Shown here one piece after another: positions 36,176 through 47,400 of a DNA stretch of 64,000 nt. Below the pieces are notes generated by a model. It was given only the letters and a program-made list of their open reading frames with translations. It was not told the DNA's origin and ran no database searches. Position numbers and translations under genes: made by a program. The stretch is from Temnopleurus reevesii (lineage: Eukaryota > Echinodermata > Echinoidea > Temnopleuroida > Temnopleuridae): positions 1 to 64,000 of the forward strand of contig BQKZ01000559.1 of the NCBI GenBank assembly GCA_036244855.1. The letters run 5' to 3'. Positions within the stretch are counted from its first letter, which is position 1. The number at the start of each line of letters is the position of its first letter.

Positions 36176-37523
36176 ACATGATGAAAGAGGAAGTGACATG
36201 AATATTCAAATCGAACAGTTGAGATATCAAGTATGTCAAATCTATTATCAACAGAAAGAAAGGGCGACTGACTAAACTACACTTCTCCAATCATATTCCA
36301 ATAATATTGGCGTCATTTCAAAGGCAAAATGAGACAATCAGATTTGAAATCTGCAAATATCTGTCCGGGTATAATTGCGACCAGAAATGAAAAACAAATA
36401 CGGTCACCAACCCATCATATTTTCTTAGGTACATCGTGCTTCTCTCAATCTAAGTTTATAAAAATAAAGTTTTCAATCGTCTAAATACAATTTGCTGTCT
36501 GATTCAATTCCAAGTCGGTTTCCGCCGTTCAGATATAATTTAAGGCTAAGTTGGCATAAGGTGATTGTTTTCTGCCCTACTTAGTATTGTCCGTCATAAG
36601 GCAAAACATTATCTGTGAATTTTCTTGTAATTGTGTGCCCTGAATAACATAAAAAAACGAAGTTGAGTTTGATCTGGAATATTTGCGATAGATCAACCAG
36701 TAAAAGGATATTTTAAATTGACATTTAACGAGTACATCCGGCATATGATGAATGATGAAAATGATGAAAATGAAAATTTGCAAATACCACTGTAAAAAAA
36801 ATCTAGATCATTCATCTTTAAAAATATTTGTCGACTCTGGCGCGGAGGTCCCAGTTTCTTGTCACATCGCTGAATGTGTCCATTTTTTTAAAAATTTTAC
36901 TATCATTAAACATAAAACACTTACTAGTATCTGAAACACATAATCTTTTAAAAATAATTCACGCTACTTTTGTACTAAAGCCGCATTTAGTCCCAAGGGA
37001 GATCTAGACCAATGGTTGGAGTTAAGAAGCATCAACTTTATTCAGGAACGATGTGAGAGACTTTATATCATTACATAAACTTTAAGTACACACTTAACTG
37101 CTTAATATAATAGATTGTAGATTCTGTTCCACAACATTCAGTTGAGCTAGAATCAGATGTAATAGGCTCACTTTGAACAAAACTATTGGAAATTTGAACA
37201 AATCCGCTATTTCTCGTAAGTATGAGTCAACTTTTTTTGTTTATCACCAATATCTTACCAACGTTCAAAATGCTCAGTATAAAAGCAAAAAAATACGGAG
37301 TAAAGACGCTTGAACCAACCTTGAGTGCGTTCAAATAGCGCTCGACCTGCACATGCGTTAACGTCAGCTAAGCGTCGTTCCTTCGTATTTCTGCGTTCAT
37401 GGAGCATCATGAACCCACGGATAGAAGGTTAATATATGCAAAGGTGTGAGTCGGCTAATAAATATGAAATATAAAAGATATAAAGGCAATATGAAACATG
37501 TCGATATGACACTGACGTACATG
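36176..37523. other. Intergenic, no gene seen
   Basis: AT-rich DNA. The frames at 36577 and 36752 are short and featureless. A CpG-bearing strip at 37310-37430 may be regulatory, but no motif stands out. Confidence 0.5.
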
Positions 37524-37980
37524 CTCAAATCAAGAGCCCGTTATTACAGTAAACGACATGATGACGTCTTGTAATATTGAAACGAATAAACAAGAAAATT
37601 TGATTGAATATTATGTAATGAGATACTCCAATATGATTCCTATTTCGGTGGCAGAGTCATGACAGATGTAGTTAAAATGTCGATCAAGTTGATGGCTATG
37701 AAGACATTGTTACGGAGAGGACTCTTGTAAAAGTTAATCAAGGTGATGAATNCTCAAATCAAGAGCCCGTTATTACAGTAAACGACATGATGACGTCTTG
37801 TAATATTGAAACGAATAAACAAGAAAATTTGATAGAATATTATGTAATGAGATACTCCAATATGATTCCTATTTCGGTGGCAGAGTCATGACAGATGTAG
37901 TTAAAATGTCGATCAAGTTGATGGCTATAAAGACATTGTTACGGAGAGGACTCTTGTAAAAGTTAATCAAGGTGATGAAT
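37524..37980. repeat. Exact-register 228 bp duplication around a single N (assembly join)
   Basis: Bases 37524-37751 and 37753-37980 are the same 228-base sequence with about two substitutions ('GATTGAAT' versus 'GATAGAAT', 'GCTATGAAG' versus 'GCTATAAAG'). They are separated only by the N at 37752. This is what results when two overlapping contigs from different haplotypes are joined without merging. It is unlikely to be a biological tandem duplication. Confidence 0.85.
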
Positions 37981-38151
37981 GCATATGATCCAAAGACAAG
38001 TTTATCATGTGGGATTTGTTAGTGTAGAAACCAGTGTTAATTATGCTCCAGGCGACTTCATTAGCAAGTGCATCAAAGAATTGCATAACGATGACGATCT
38101 GCTTGTTGTCTCTCTCATTGACGACATTTAACAAATATCAGAAATGTGCTG

Positions 38152-38920
38152 TATTTCTTTCAAGGTCAGTGGTAGATAATTAAAGGTATGATCTGAAATG
38201 AAGACGATAAACAAAATGAAAAATAATCTTCAACCTTTTTCGGTAGATATCTGTGTAAGAAATACTATAGTATGTTGTATGTGAAATGAAATTAAACCAT
38301 TTCCAAGAAAAGCAGGGACCACTGAATAGGGAATGGAGGGGCAGGGGTAAGTTGCAGCCACATATTTCTTTCAGTATAGTTGCGTTAAAATTGAATGACA
38401 CATCATTTTCACTTTCCAAAACGTTCCGCAGTTCCTGAAGGACATAATGACTGGTGAAAAAGGAGAAGGGCAGATCTTCGTTTAGCACAGGTAATTTCAT
38501 AATCTGAACTGTACTCTTTGAATGTACCAGAAAACAAGCTTGATATGTGAAAGGTTATATATTTTGAAGAGAAATTCGACTAGCTACCTGATGCCAGGAT
38601 GCGGCTGCAAAACTAATTGATGGGATGATCGAGCTAAGAGGGTGAGGGATAGGTTAGCTGTATGGTTTTTTATCGGAGTATGAAAACCCCCAAAGTTTTA
38701 TTAAGAATTGTTGAATGGTAAGGATGGCAAGTAGAGACATCAAACGTAGATGATAAATGGCATGTGTCTCTGAGCATAAACATATTTTCATTTCTTTCTT
38801 GTTATTTATTCCTCCTTATCAGGCACACTTTTCAAACTTTTCCTCTGTTTTTCAATCATTTTCCTCTTTCTAATTTCTGGCTGCAATCTGTATGCATGCA
38901 TCCATTAACACTGGCGTGTG
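38152..38920. repeat. Haplotype copy A of a duplicated block, left of the N at 38921
   Basis: Its left end (38152-38270) matches 38922-39037. Its right part (38546-38920) matches 40187-40602 up to the shared 'CACTGGCGTGTG'. Between them is a 275-base segment (38271-38545) absent from copy B. Copy A also has about 46 extra bases near 38648-38693. The collinear order on both sides of a single N means allelic contigs were concatenated. Confidence 0.8.
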
Positions 38921-38921
38921 N

Positions 38922-40602
38922 ATTTCTTTCAAGGTCAGTGGTAGATAATTAAAGGTATGATCTGAAATGAAGACGATAAACAAAATGAAAAATCGTCTAC
39001 AACCTTTTCGGTAAATATCTGTGTAAGAAATACTATAAACTATAGGTTTGCCCGGTCAACTTTAAACTATCTACGAGGGATTTGACTTTTCGGAAGTTCA
39101 ATTTCGTCTGGAACGCGATCGCGAGTACAAATCAGAATTCAAATTCGCCTTCGGTCACTTGTAATAAACAACTTAGCGATCATATTGCTTTTCTCGCTTA
39201 CCAAATTGACGGAATATGTACGAATTTTCGTCAATCATAACTTTGAATTCGTCCGCTTGTAAACATTGCGGTAATTGCGATGTTTCAATTTCGTCAATGA
39301 GCATGCATGTTCAAAGTAATTGCGATCATGTTAGGAAAATTATGTTGATATATGTAGATATCTATAATTAGCGTTAAAAAATGGAAGTAAAATGATACTA
39401 TTGATAGTGCAGCCGTAACAGCCGGTGTAATTGTAATTTGTGCTAAATTTTTTCTTCACCAGGTGCTCCAGATAAAATTCCGTGCTAATATAGGTCTGGA
39501 ATTCATGATCCGGTGAATGGATGTTTAAATAACGACAAAAAATAGGCAGATTCCATTGAAATTGAAAAAATAAGAAAAAAATCAGAAAAATGAAAAGATA
39601 AACAAATTATTGAAAAAAAAGATACAGAAACGACAAGAGAAAGAAGAATAAAAAAGGAAATAGGAACAGCAAAATATACACAAAAATGAAAAGGAAGAGG
39701 AAAAAAAATGAAAAGAACGTGTGCAACACTAATTTTTTTCAGGGTGTAAGTGCTGTTTACTTGAACGAAGTGGACCCCTTTTGTTGCTTCCCAACCCCGC
39801 CGCTACTTGCGAGACATGCAGGAGTAACTTAAAGAAAATTACATATTAGGGACAATAAGCAAAAATTAATTTAGAAAAATGAGAACACAGCAGAGAAAGG
39901 CTTTGAATCAAATGAAAAATCCGTAACGGATGAAAAATAATAATTGTTAAAAATTGAAAAAGATTGAACGAAATAAACAACATTGAAAAGAAAAAAAAGA
40001 AGAAAATACATTTTCTTTGGGGGAGAGGGGGGCTTAATGATTTATATTTCGGACCATTTTGATAAAAACGTTGCTAATTATACATATCATGTGTATGTGT
40101 CCACCGTGGGAGGGGGGGGGGGGGTGCGCTAGCTCCTTCCGAGTCAGAGCTAAGGGGTGCCAAAGGAGTTGGTGACATTTTTTGTTTGTGAAAGGTAATA
40201 GATTTAGAAGAGAAATTTGACTAGCTACCTGATGCCAGGTTGCGGCTGCAAAACTAATTGATGGGAAGATCGAGCTCAGAGGGTGAGTGAAGTTTTATTA
40301 AGAATTGTTAGATGGTAAGGATGGCAATAGATATATAGTATATATTCGTCCACAATGGGAAATTTGCTTCGTTGGCTTTGACATTACATGTACATTCAAA
40401 CAAAGGAAACAAGTAGAGACATCAAACATAGATGATCAATGGCATGTGTCTCTGAGCATATGTATATTTTCATTTCTTTTTTGTTATTTATTCCTTCTTA
40501 TCAGGAACACTTTTCAAACTTTTCCTCTGTTTTTCAATCATTTTCCTCTTTCTAATTTCTGGCTGCAATCTGTATGCATGCATCCATTAACACTGGCGTG
40601 TG
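38922..40602. repeat. Haplotype copy B of the duplicated block, right of the N
   Basis: Collinear with 38152-38920, but the middle is a different ~1149-base segment (39038-40186), and it has about 85 additional bases near 40327-40411. Matching flanks are mostly identical with scattered SNPs and small indels, as expected for two alleles of a highly polymorphic marine invertebrate. Confidence 0.8.
39038..40186. other. Allele-specific segment of unknown class
   Basis: Present only in the right-hand haplotype copy. It has a GC-richer left part with repeated 'TTTCGTC' strings (for example 'TTCAATTTCGTCTGG' at about 39100 and 'TTTCAATTTCGTCAATG' at about 39284). The right part is A-rich (39540-40010), followed by G-rich runs (40018-40032 and 40112-40124). 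No open frame, terminal repeat or target duplication was seen. It could be an insertion, or the ancestral state lost in the other allele. Confidence 0.5.
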
Positions 40603-40951
40603 ATTGATACCCGTACAAGTAAGCTGTGCAAACCCGCGGCAAGAGCCCTAGCCTCGATCCGCCCCGGAGCTAGTCCGCTTACGGCTCTATATCCCCTCAT
40701 TGGATTTAGCCTCAGGCCATGTGTGCGCCACAGTTTCGCACCCGACACCCAAACACACCAGATATCAAACTCACACTCACAACGCCACCCTCGCGCACAT
40801 TTTGCTTTCAGCATAAGATAGCATGATGCGCGATGTTCAAGCCCTGGCTAAATCCCTCCTCGCGCACCCTTTCCATCGCCCGAAAATCCGGGGTGGGACT
40901 ATGTTGGCGTAGGGTATCCCAATCCCCTGCTCACATCTGCACCTTTGCTAG
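40603..40951 (+). other. CpG-rich patch ending in a strong splice-donor match; possible untranslated exon
   Basis: About 350 GC-rich bases with many CpG contrast with the AT-rich flanks. It contains a TATA-like 'CTCTATATCCCC' at about 40685 and ends in 'GCTAGGTAAGTGAT', whose GTAAGT (40952-40957) is an ideal donor. Frames of 73-75 codons on both strands (40587-40821) are not protein-like. It may be a 5' UTR exon and promoter of a gene to the right, or a regulatory element. Confidence 0.25.
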
Positions 40952-41201
40952 GTAAGTGATATCAAGTCATAAATGGAAATGCGTTCTGTTCCATGCCGTC
41001 TGTCTCCCTCGACATCTTCTGTGTACTCGGTACACTCTTTCCAGCCTTTGCGTATCAATTGCCTCGGAATAAGAGGATGAAATGCCCAGGCCCAAGCTCA
41101 AATATTGGTTTCCCACTTCTCACGTGTCGACTACCAAGCTGTGAAAAGCAAACCTGCTTGGTCCTATATGCTTTCCTAAGAGTAAATTCTTTGGCATCAT
41201 C

Positions 41202-41400
41202 TCCACCACCATCACCACCATCACCACCACCACCATCACCACCACCACCATCATCACCACCACCATCACCACCATCACCACCACCACCATCATCACCACC
41301 ATCACCACCACCACCACCATCACCACCATCACCATCACCACCACCACCATCATCTCCACCACCATCACCACCATCACCACCACCACCATCATCACCACCA
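41202..41400. repeat. (CCA/TCA)n trinucleotide array
   Basis: About 200 bases of CAC/CAT triplets (CACCACCATCA-type units), with imperfect longer periods. The 180-codon plus frame (Pro/Ser) and the 96-codon minus frame (Met/Val) across it are artefacts. Confidence 0.9.
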
Positions 41401-44400
41401 GCGTCATCACAATCTATATCATACCCTATTTGCTCTTCTTTTTTGCACTTTTGTGTATATCGTATTCTGTCGCTCTTGATACGCGTTGCACTTTTACCTT
41501 TTTTTCTTTTCTATCAAAAGTGCTCCCAAGAATAAAAATTGGAATGGCGATTAAGTAAACGATGATTTTGTTGTTGCTAGAGCACTTTTAAATTTGCTCA
41601 GGAGATGAGAATCAGAAGCCGCGTGGGAATAGGTAACCTCGGTCTCTCCCGAAGCTCACTTCACCCGACCGCAGTACTTTTGAGCTAAAGATGTTGATTC
41701 TGTCATTAAGAACACAAATGCATCAATCCATAATTTACCTTTGATTTCGTTTCAATCTTTGCCAGCTACGGAAATACGGCCTATCTAGCAAAACAGAATA
41801 CATGCGTCTATGGTATCAAAACATTTCTCGAGTTTCAAAGATATTACTTTGAGTGAAATGAGACTCATTTTCTATTTCATCAATCGATCACGACGCTGAG
41901 ATGACATATCCTATGCCTGGTTTGAGTGTGGATCGAAATGCGTGATGAAAAAGTACACCAAGATTTGTTTCCTTCGCGGGTCTGTCATTGTTTGAGATCT
42001 ATTTAATTTCTTGAGGAACTTCTGGTATCAGCTGCCCATCTTAGTGAAATGCAGCGATGGGGAATTATCTCCGTTGCAAACAATCATATTGAACCAATCA
42101 CGTAATGGAACTTGGCAAGGTTAGATATCAAGAATAAATTGAAACATAATTTTGCTTTCTGAGAGGAAAGGGAAATGGGAGCGCGAAAGTGAGATATGCT
42201 GAATTGACGTCAATTAAAGATAAGCGGTAGAAAGTGGCAATCGAATATATTACTTTGTGTCATTATACAATCCTGTTTGTTTGTTTGTTAATGTAATTGA
42301 CCAGAATTCAATTCAATTCAATTCAATTCAATTCAATTCACATTGAATTTGGAGATGGTAAAAGATAGAATAAATAAAATGCCTAATGTCTACAGAAATG
42401 AACATCTACAGATAACAAATGAGTTTACTATGTCATCAATAATCGATTCTTCAGATAAATGGCTAACGTCTTGTTAATTAAACACACGCTAACACACACA
42501 AACACTCACACAAACAAACACACACATGCTCGCACCCAAATCACCTTAGACATCGAGGCGTGTATACCGTTTTTAAAAGTTTATGAATTTATTATGAATA
42601 TAAGATCATCAGGCATACTTGTCTGTTATTTTCATTTTAATCATTATGTATTTATTTCCCCTTTACCTTAACCTACCTATTTTAACTATAAAATTACCAA
42701 ATCAATTTTGTATTATGATTCAGCACAAACAATTCTTTGAGCAATATAAGAGGTGCTCTGCCGCCCCCACCTCGCCATCTCTCCTCGCTAGTATTTCTAT
42801 ACTTTCTCTTGTTCGTATACTTAGTATGAACCCGTAGATTTCTGATACGTACACGATAGTTTAATGAAAGTAAAACTGACACCACAAAAACACTTGCTTG
42901 GATAAATGTTTTTCGAAGACTGAATGAAAATCGACCAAAAAAGATGAGAGGGAAAAGGCGTCGGATATTATTTTTAGGGGTGCAAGTGCCACCGGCATCT
43001 CCTGCGTTGCATATCAGTTTTCATCGAAGCCATTCAAAACGATTCTGTGGTCGGGTTTAGTCTATTTTGTGCAGACGGTTCCGTTCATAATGAAAAGGGA
43101 ACTCCTTTCTCAGATGCTTTCTTCTCCCTTGACATGAGAAGAATATCTGGTGAGGTAGCCGTCAATCTTCGTATCCTCTTTTTGGTCTTTTCTGCATGAA
43201 TAATGAAGTAACCAAATGCAAAACGAGTGGTGTTAATAATTCCGCTCAAGATTTAAGCAAAATGCTTTAAAGTTAAGGCTGTTTTAATAAGGAAAAATAG
43301 TGTATGGAAATTATCTGAGAATTAATTAGAGTCCGTAGAACCGGAAGCCTTTTGTGTGAATAATAGAAAGAGAGGATTTATTTTGGTGCGTCTCTGGCAA
43401 GAAGATATGTTGTTTCACATGTCTCCACACTGGGGTGTATCTATCGATAATTCGGGTTCGTCTTCTACTAACAATTGGGACACAAGCTGATCGGGGAGAC
43501 GTCTAATCATAAGATTTAGGGAACTAGAATGCAAAGAAAGCTCCGTCCCAGTTCCATATTTGAAGCATGAATCACAGACTACAATACAATCATTCACAGC
43601 AGACCGAGAGATTATTTTTTCCCGTAAATATAAAAAAAAAAATCGAAAAAAAATATCTGTGCTGAGCTTGGGGAGGCGCTTTGGAGAGTGTGCGATGGAC
43701 TGCGACTAACGAAGTGGGTTGCACGGGGCGCGACTACAGCATTTAGCAAGAGTGAGAAATTTGGCGGGATTCTTGCTCGATGCTTATGAATAAAACAGAA
43801 GATATGAGTGTGAGTTGTAGAATAGGAGCAACAGAGATATTCAAGTACCAATATTCATGGGACGGCATGAGCTATTTTTACATACTTAGGATAAGAGGGA
43901 GACGACTCTTAATGCAACGGTCGAGCAGGAAGCCACAAGTATTCAGTCGGACGCCGTTATTTGATTAAGAATTCGCCTTATGACTTTAGATTGTTTTGAG
44001 AGTATATACGCCTGCCGATAGAAGATGAATTCTTATTCATATCTCACTTAGCTCGAGCCAAGTATAGGCCCCAATGTTATGTATTTCGTCGTGTTTATAC
44101 TTCAATGATCTAATCCACCAGTCGAAATAATACAATTTTGAATCTTGAAGAAGATCTTGAAATTCAATTTTCCATCCCTCGTGCCGTGAATTGTTGATAG
44201 GATGGGGGCGAAGAAGTGACCATAAAAGACAACATATTGATTCTCAACAGAGTGTAACAAATCAAGGACAGAAACTAAAAGCCAAAGTGATTTGTGAAAA
44301 CACCACGATATGAATAACTAATGATTTTAATCGACGATTATGGAGAAGTTTTTCACTCCGTGCTCACACGAATCGTTGACGTGCGAGGCATTTTCAAGAG

Positions 44401-47400
44401 TTATCTAAATACTTGTCTCACATAATCATTTATTATGAAATGACAGGAATCAATTTCCACCTCACGCAAAAAGAAAATTACGCGGCAAATATACTAATTC
44501 TTTATTTTCTTAATGTCATATTCTTATATCAGCGGATATTAGCAGAATTGTATGGATTCTTTATTCTTTATATCATACTCACAATCAAGAATATCATTTT
44601 AGATTTCCTTAATCTAAATTGTGATTCATTTACTGTAGGTAATAATAATATGCCAGAGTTTTTGTTGTTTTCTTTATTTCCATTGTTCATGTTGATATGA
44701 AAGTTTGATTTTCACTGAATATGTTAAATGCTAAACTGTTCTAGATTGGTATTTATATGTTATGTATTTTATGTACTTTATGTTGTGGCACATGTAAAAT
44801 AAATACCTCGGAAGGAGGATAAAAAAAAAGAATTACTGCACGAAATGATTTAACCTGTGTATGACTTCCTAACAATTGATACTTCATTTTCATATGAAAA
44901 GGTAACACAATATCATTCTATATTGTGAATGCAGTAACTTCAATTTTTCTTTCTCACATTTCTTATTAAAAATATTGCCACGATTACATGCGTGTTAAAC
45001 AATGTTAAATGAATTCAAACAAAATAACATTGATGATATGGATGCCATTGAAGATAAATCATTTAAACATCACTTCAAATTAGAATCAAAGTACAAATAT
45101 TCCAGACGTCTAATTGTTCGGCAAAATCCCATCCATCAAATGATATGATTAAAAAACACTTTGTGTGTCTTTGATAATGGATATCAATTAATCAAACGTT
45201 GTTATTTTCATAAATCAGTATGTTTTTCAAAGAATCTAATTCAGATAGAAAACGGAAAGTTTTTTTTCCTTTTTAATGCACCATAGGACTTTATATGAAG
45301 AAAGCACATTTAGTCACATTAAACATGATTACATTCTGAAGAGAAAACATAAAAATGCCATGCGGAATCACAGCAGCAACTAGGCCTGACAATCGAAGTC
45401 CGATCATTGTACATCTTTCTCTCAGGACCATTCTTTATTGATTCGTAAGGTTGATATTTCGGTTTATTTTTGTTGAGTTTTATGAATATTGATATGCACT
45501 TGTCACGACCCGAGCCACGATACTTTTAATTTCTTCTGAAGGTCTGGAGGCAGAATTAGCCAGCACAAACCGTTTGGTTTATCATTATTCTTACAAGACG
45601 ATGAACACGCTCTCATCAACACGAGTGTTTGTTGTAAAGATTTGATTATCATGATCCTAACTTCTATCAGTAGCTGTGAATACAGTCTTATTGTTAGACC
45701 ATTAGATAATCCCTCCTGATTAAATCGATGCCAAATATTCTTTCTTTTCCTACGTGTATGTCCACACCTGAACTCTACTCAGACCCCCCCCCCCCCCCCT
45801 CCCCCTGAGTTGCCCCTTGTCTTGTCCATTATCGAATGATAATCTGGAAACAATCTATCTCTATGAATAGGATATACATTTAGACCTATTCAACTCAGGA
45901 AAATACTATCACTCCTTGTCAATATTGTTCACCAACTATATTCACCCGAGTGTTCTTTTTTTTCTTGGGTATTTGGAGTATCATCGAAAAGTTTTGCGGC
46001 AACAAAAGGCTGGGTGATTGGCATGAATGGTCGAAAATCCGATCCTTTGAAATGATCAGGGGGCGTGAAAACGCAGCCAAAACGGCTAATGGATTCCTCA
46101 TCGACTGAAAGGGAAAAGTAACAATGGTTGTGAATCGGAGGAGGAAACTAGCTTCTTCTCTATACGAAATCGAAGCTTCAACAAAGAAGTTTGGTGTAAG
46201 AAGGAAAGAATGGCCAAATGATTGAATTGAAAGTGAGAGCAATGCTCCGCCCCATCTATTAGTCCATGACACGAAACCGGCCGATTCTTATGTCGGACTT
46301 GTGTGGTGTACGGCGATGGAATGGGATCGAAACTCTGAAGCTTTTCACACTCTCTTCATCAATAAAATCTGCTATGGACACCCAGGAAAATCGTCATTAT
46401 GTGATTATTCAGAAATAACCCCCTTTCATTTGTGTGGTGGCACTTTCTAATCTACATAGATTGGTTTCGTTTTAAATAAGTTTAAACCCTTTTCATGCAT
46501 TGGCTATCTCCCATTAGTTTGATCTCTTTTGCCTTTGTTGAGGATGAAATAGGGACCACTCAAAAATGACAGTTAGAAGTCATCGCTGCAAGTTGGTGCG
46601 AAGTCATACCATTTTACCTTTCTCATAATCAATGTTTCCCGCAATTCTCAAATCGGATATGAATGTAAATTAATTGTCACCCTAAGCTGTTGATTTGTGA
46701 CAAATTCTTCCGATTGTATTTTGTTAAGTTGTTTTCCCGTTTCATGTTTCCTGAGTGATAGCATTGAATAATTTCGGATGCCCTTTTAGGCGATTATTGA
46801 GTGACGATGCAATTTATTGTTAGCAATCTTTTTGTCCCAAATAAGTGATGGCGAAATAAATTCTCACATGAAATTAACTCCGTCCCACAATGATATCAAA
46901 CAGTCACTTAACTACGTTGAGACTATTTGAAAAATATGATGAACAGAAAATCATAATACAGATAGGATAGGTATCTATTGTGTGATCAATGCTGATGATG
47001 GGGTTTGACAATTCGAAACTTGTTTGAACCCTTCAAAAGAACAGCCTTTCGACTGAAGAGGGTGTTTACAACACAAGTGTGGATGATAAACAAATACCAT
47101 AGTAGAGCAAGATAAGTATAAAATAAATTGAAAAAACAACTAAGATACAAATATTTATTGATTTATTTTTCCATCGATATAAAAATAGAAAAATTGCATG
47201 ATGATATTGGTAATATTTGAATTATTACATTTGTGTTGGTCACAATGGGGTAATAGTCACGTAATTTTATTGATAATTTCAGAATGATTAATTATTTCAG
47301 TTTTATCCATGACTGATGTGATATTCTTATCAAAGAAAACCAATAAAGCACAGGGGATTATAAAAAAAATTATACAGAATTATTCAACATTATTGATTAA

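Noticed and set aside
40993..41535. 180-codon Pro/Ser-rich plus-strand frame and 96-codon Met/Val antisense frame
   Set aside because: Both are readings of the CAC/CAT array at 41202-41400. The flanks have no signal peptide or domain.
45919..46272. 117-codon minus-strand frame
   Set aside because: Ends in a Lys run from a T-rich tract; no domain or promoter signal.
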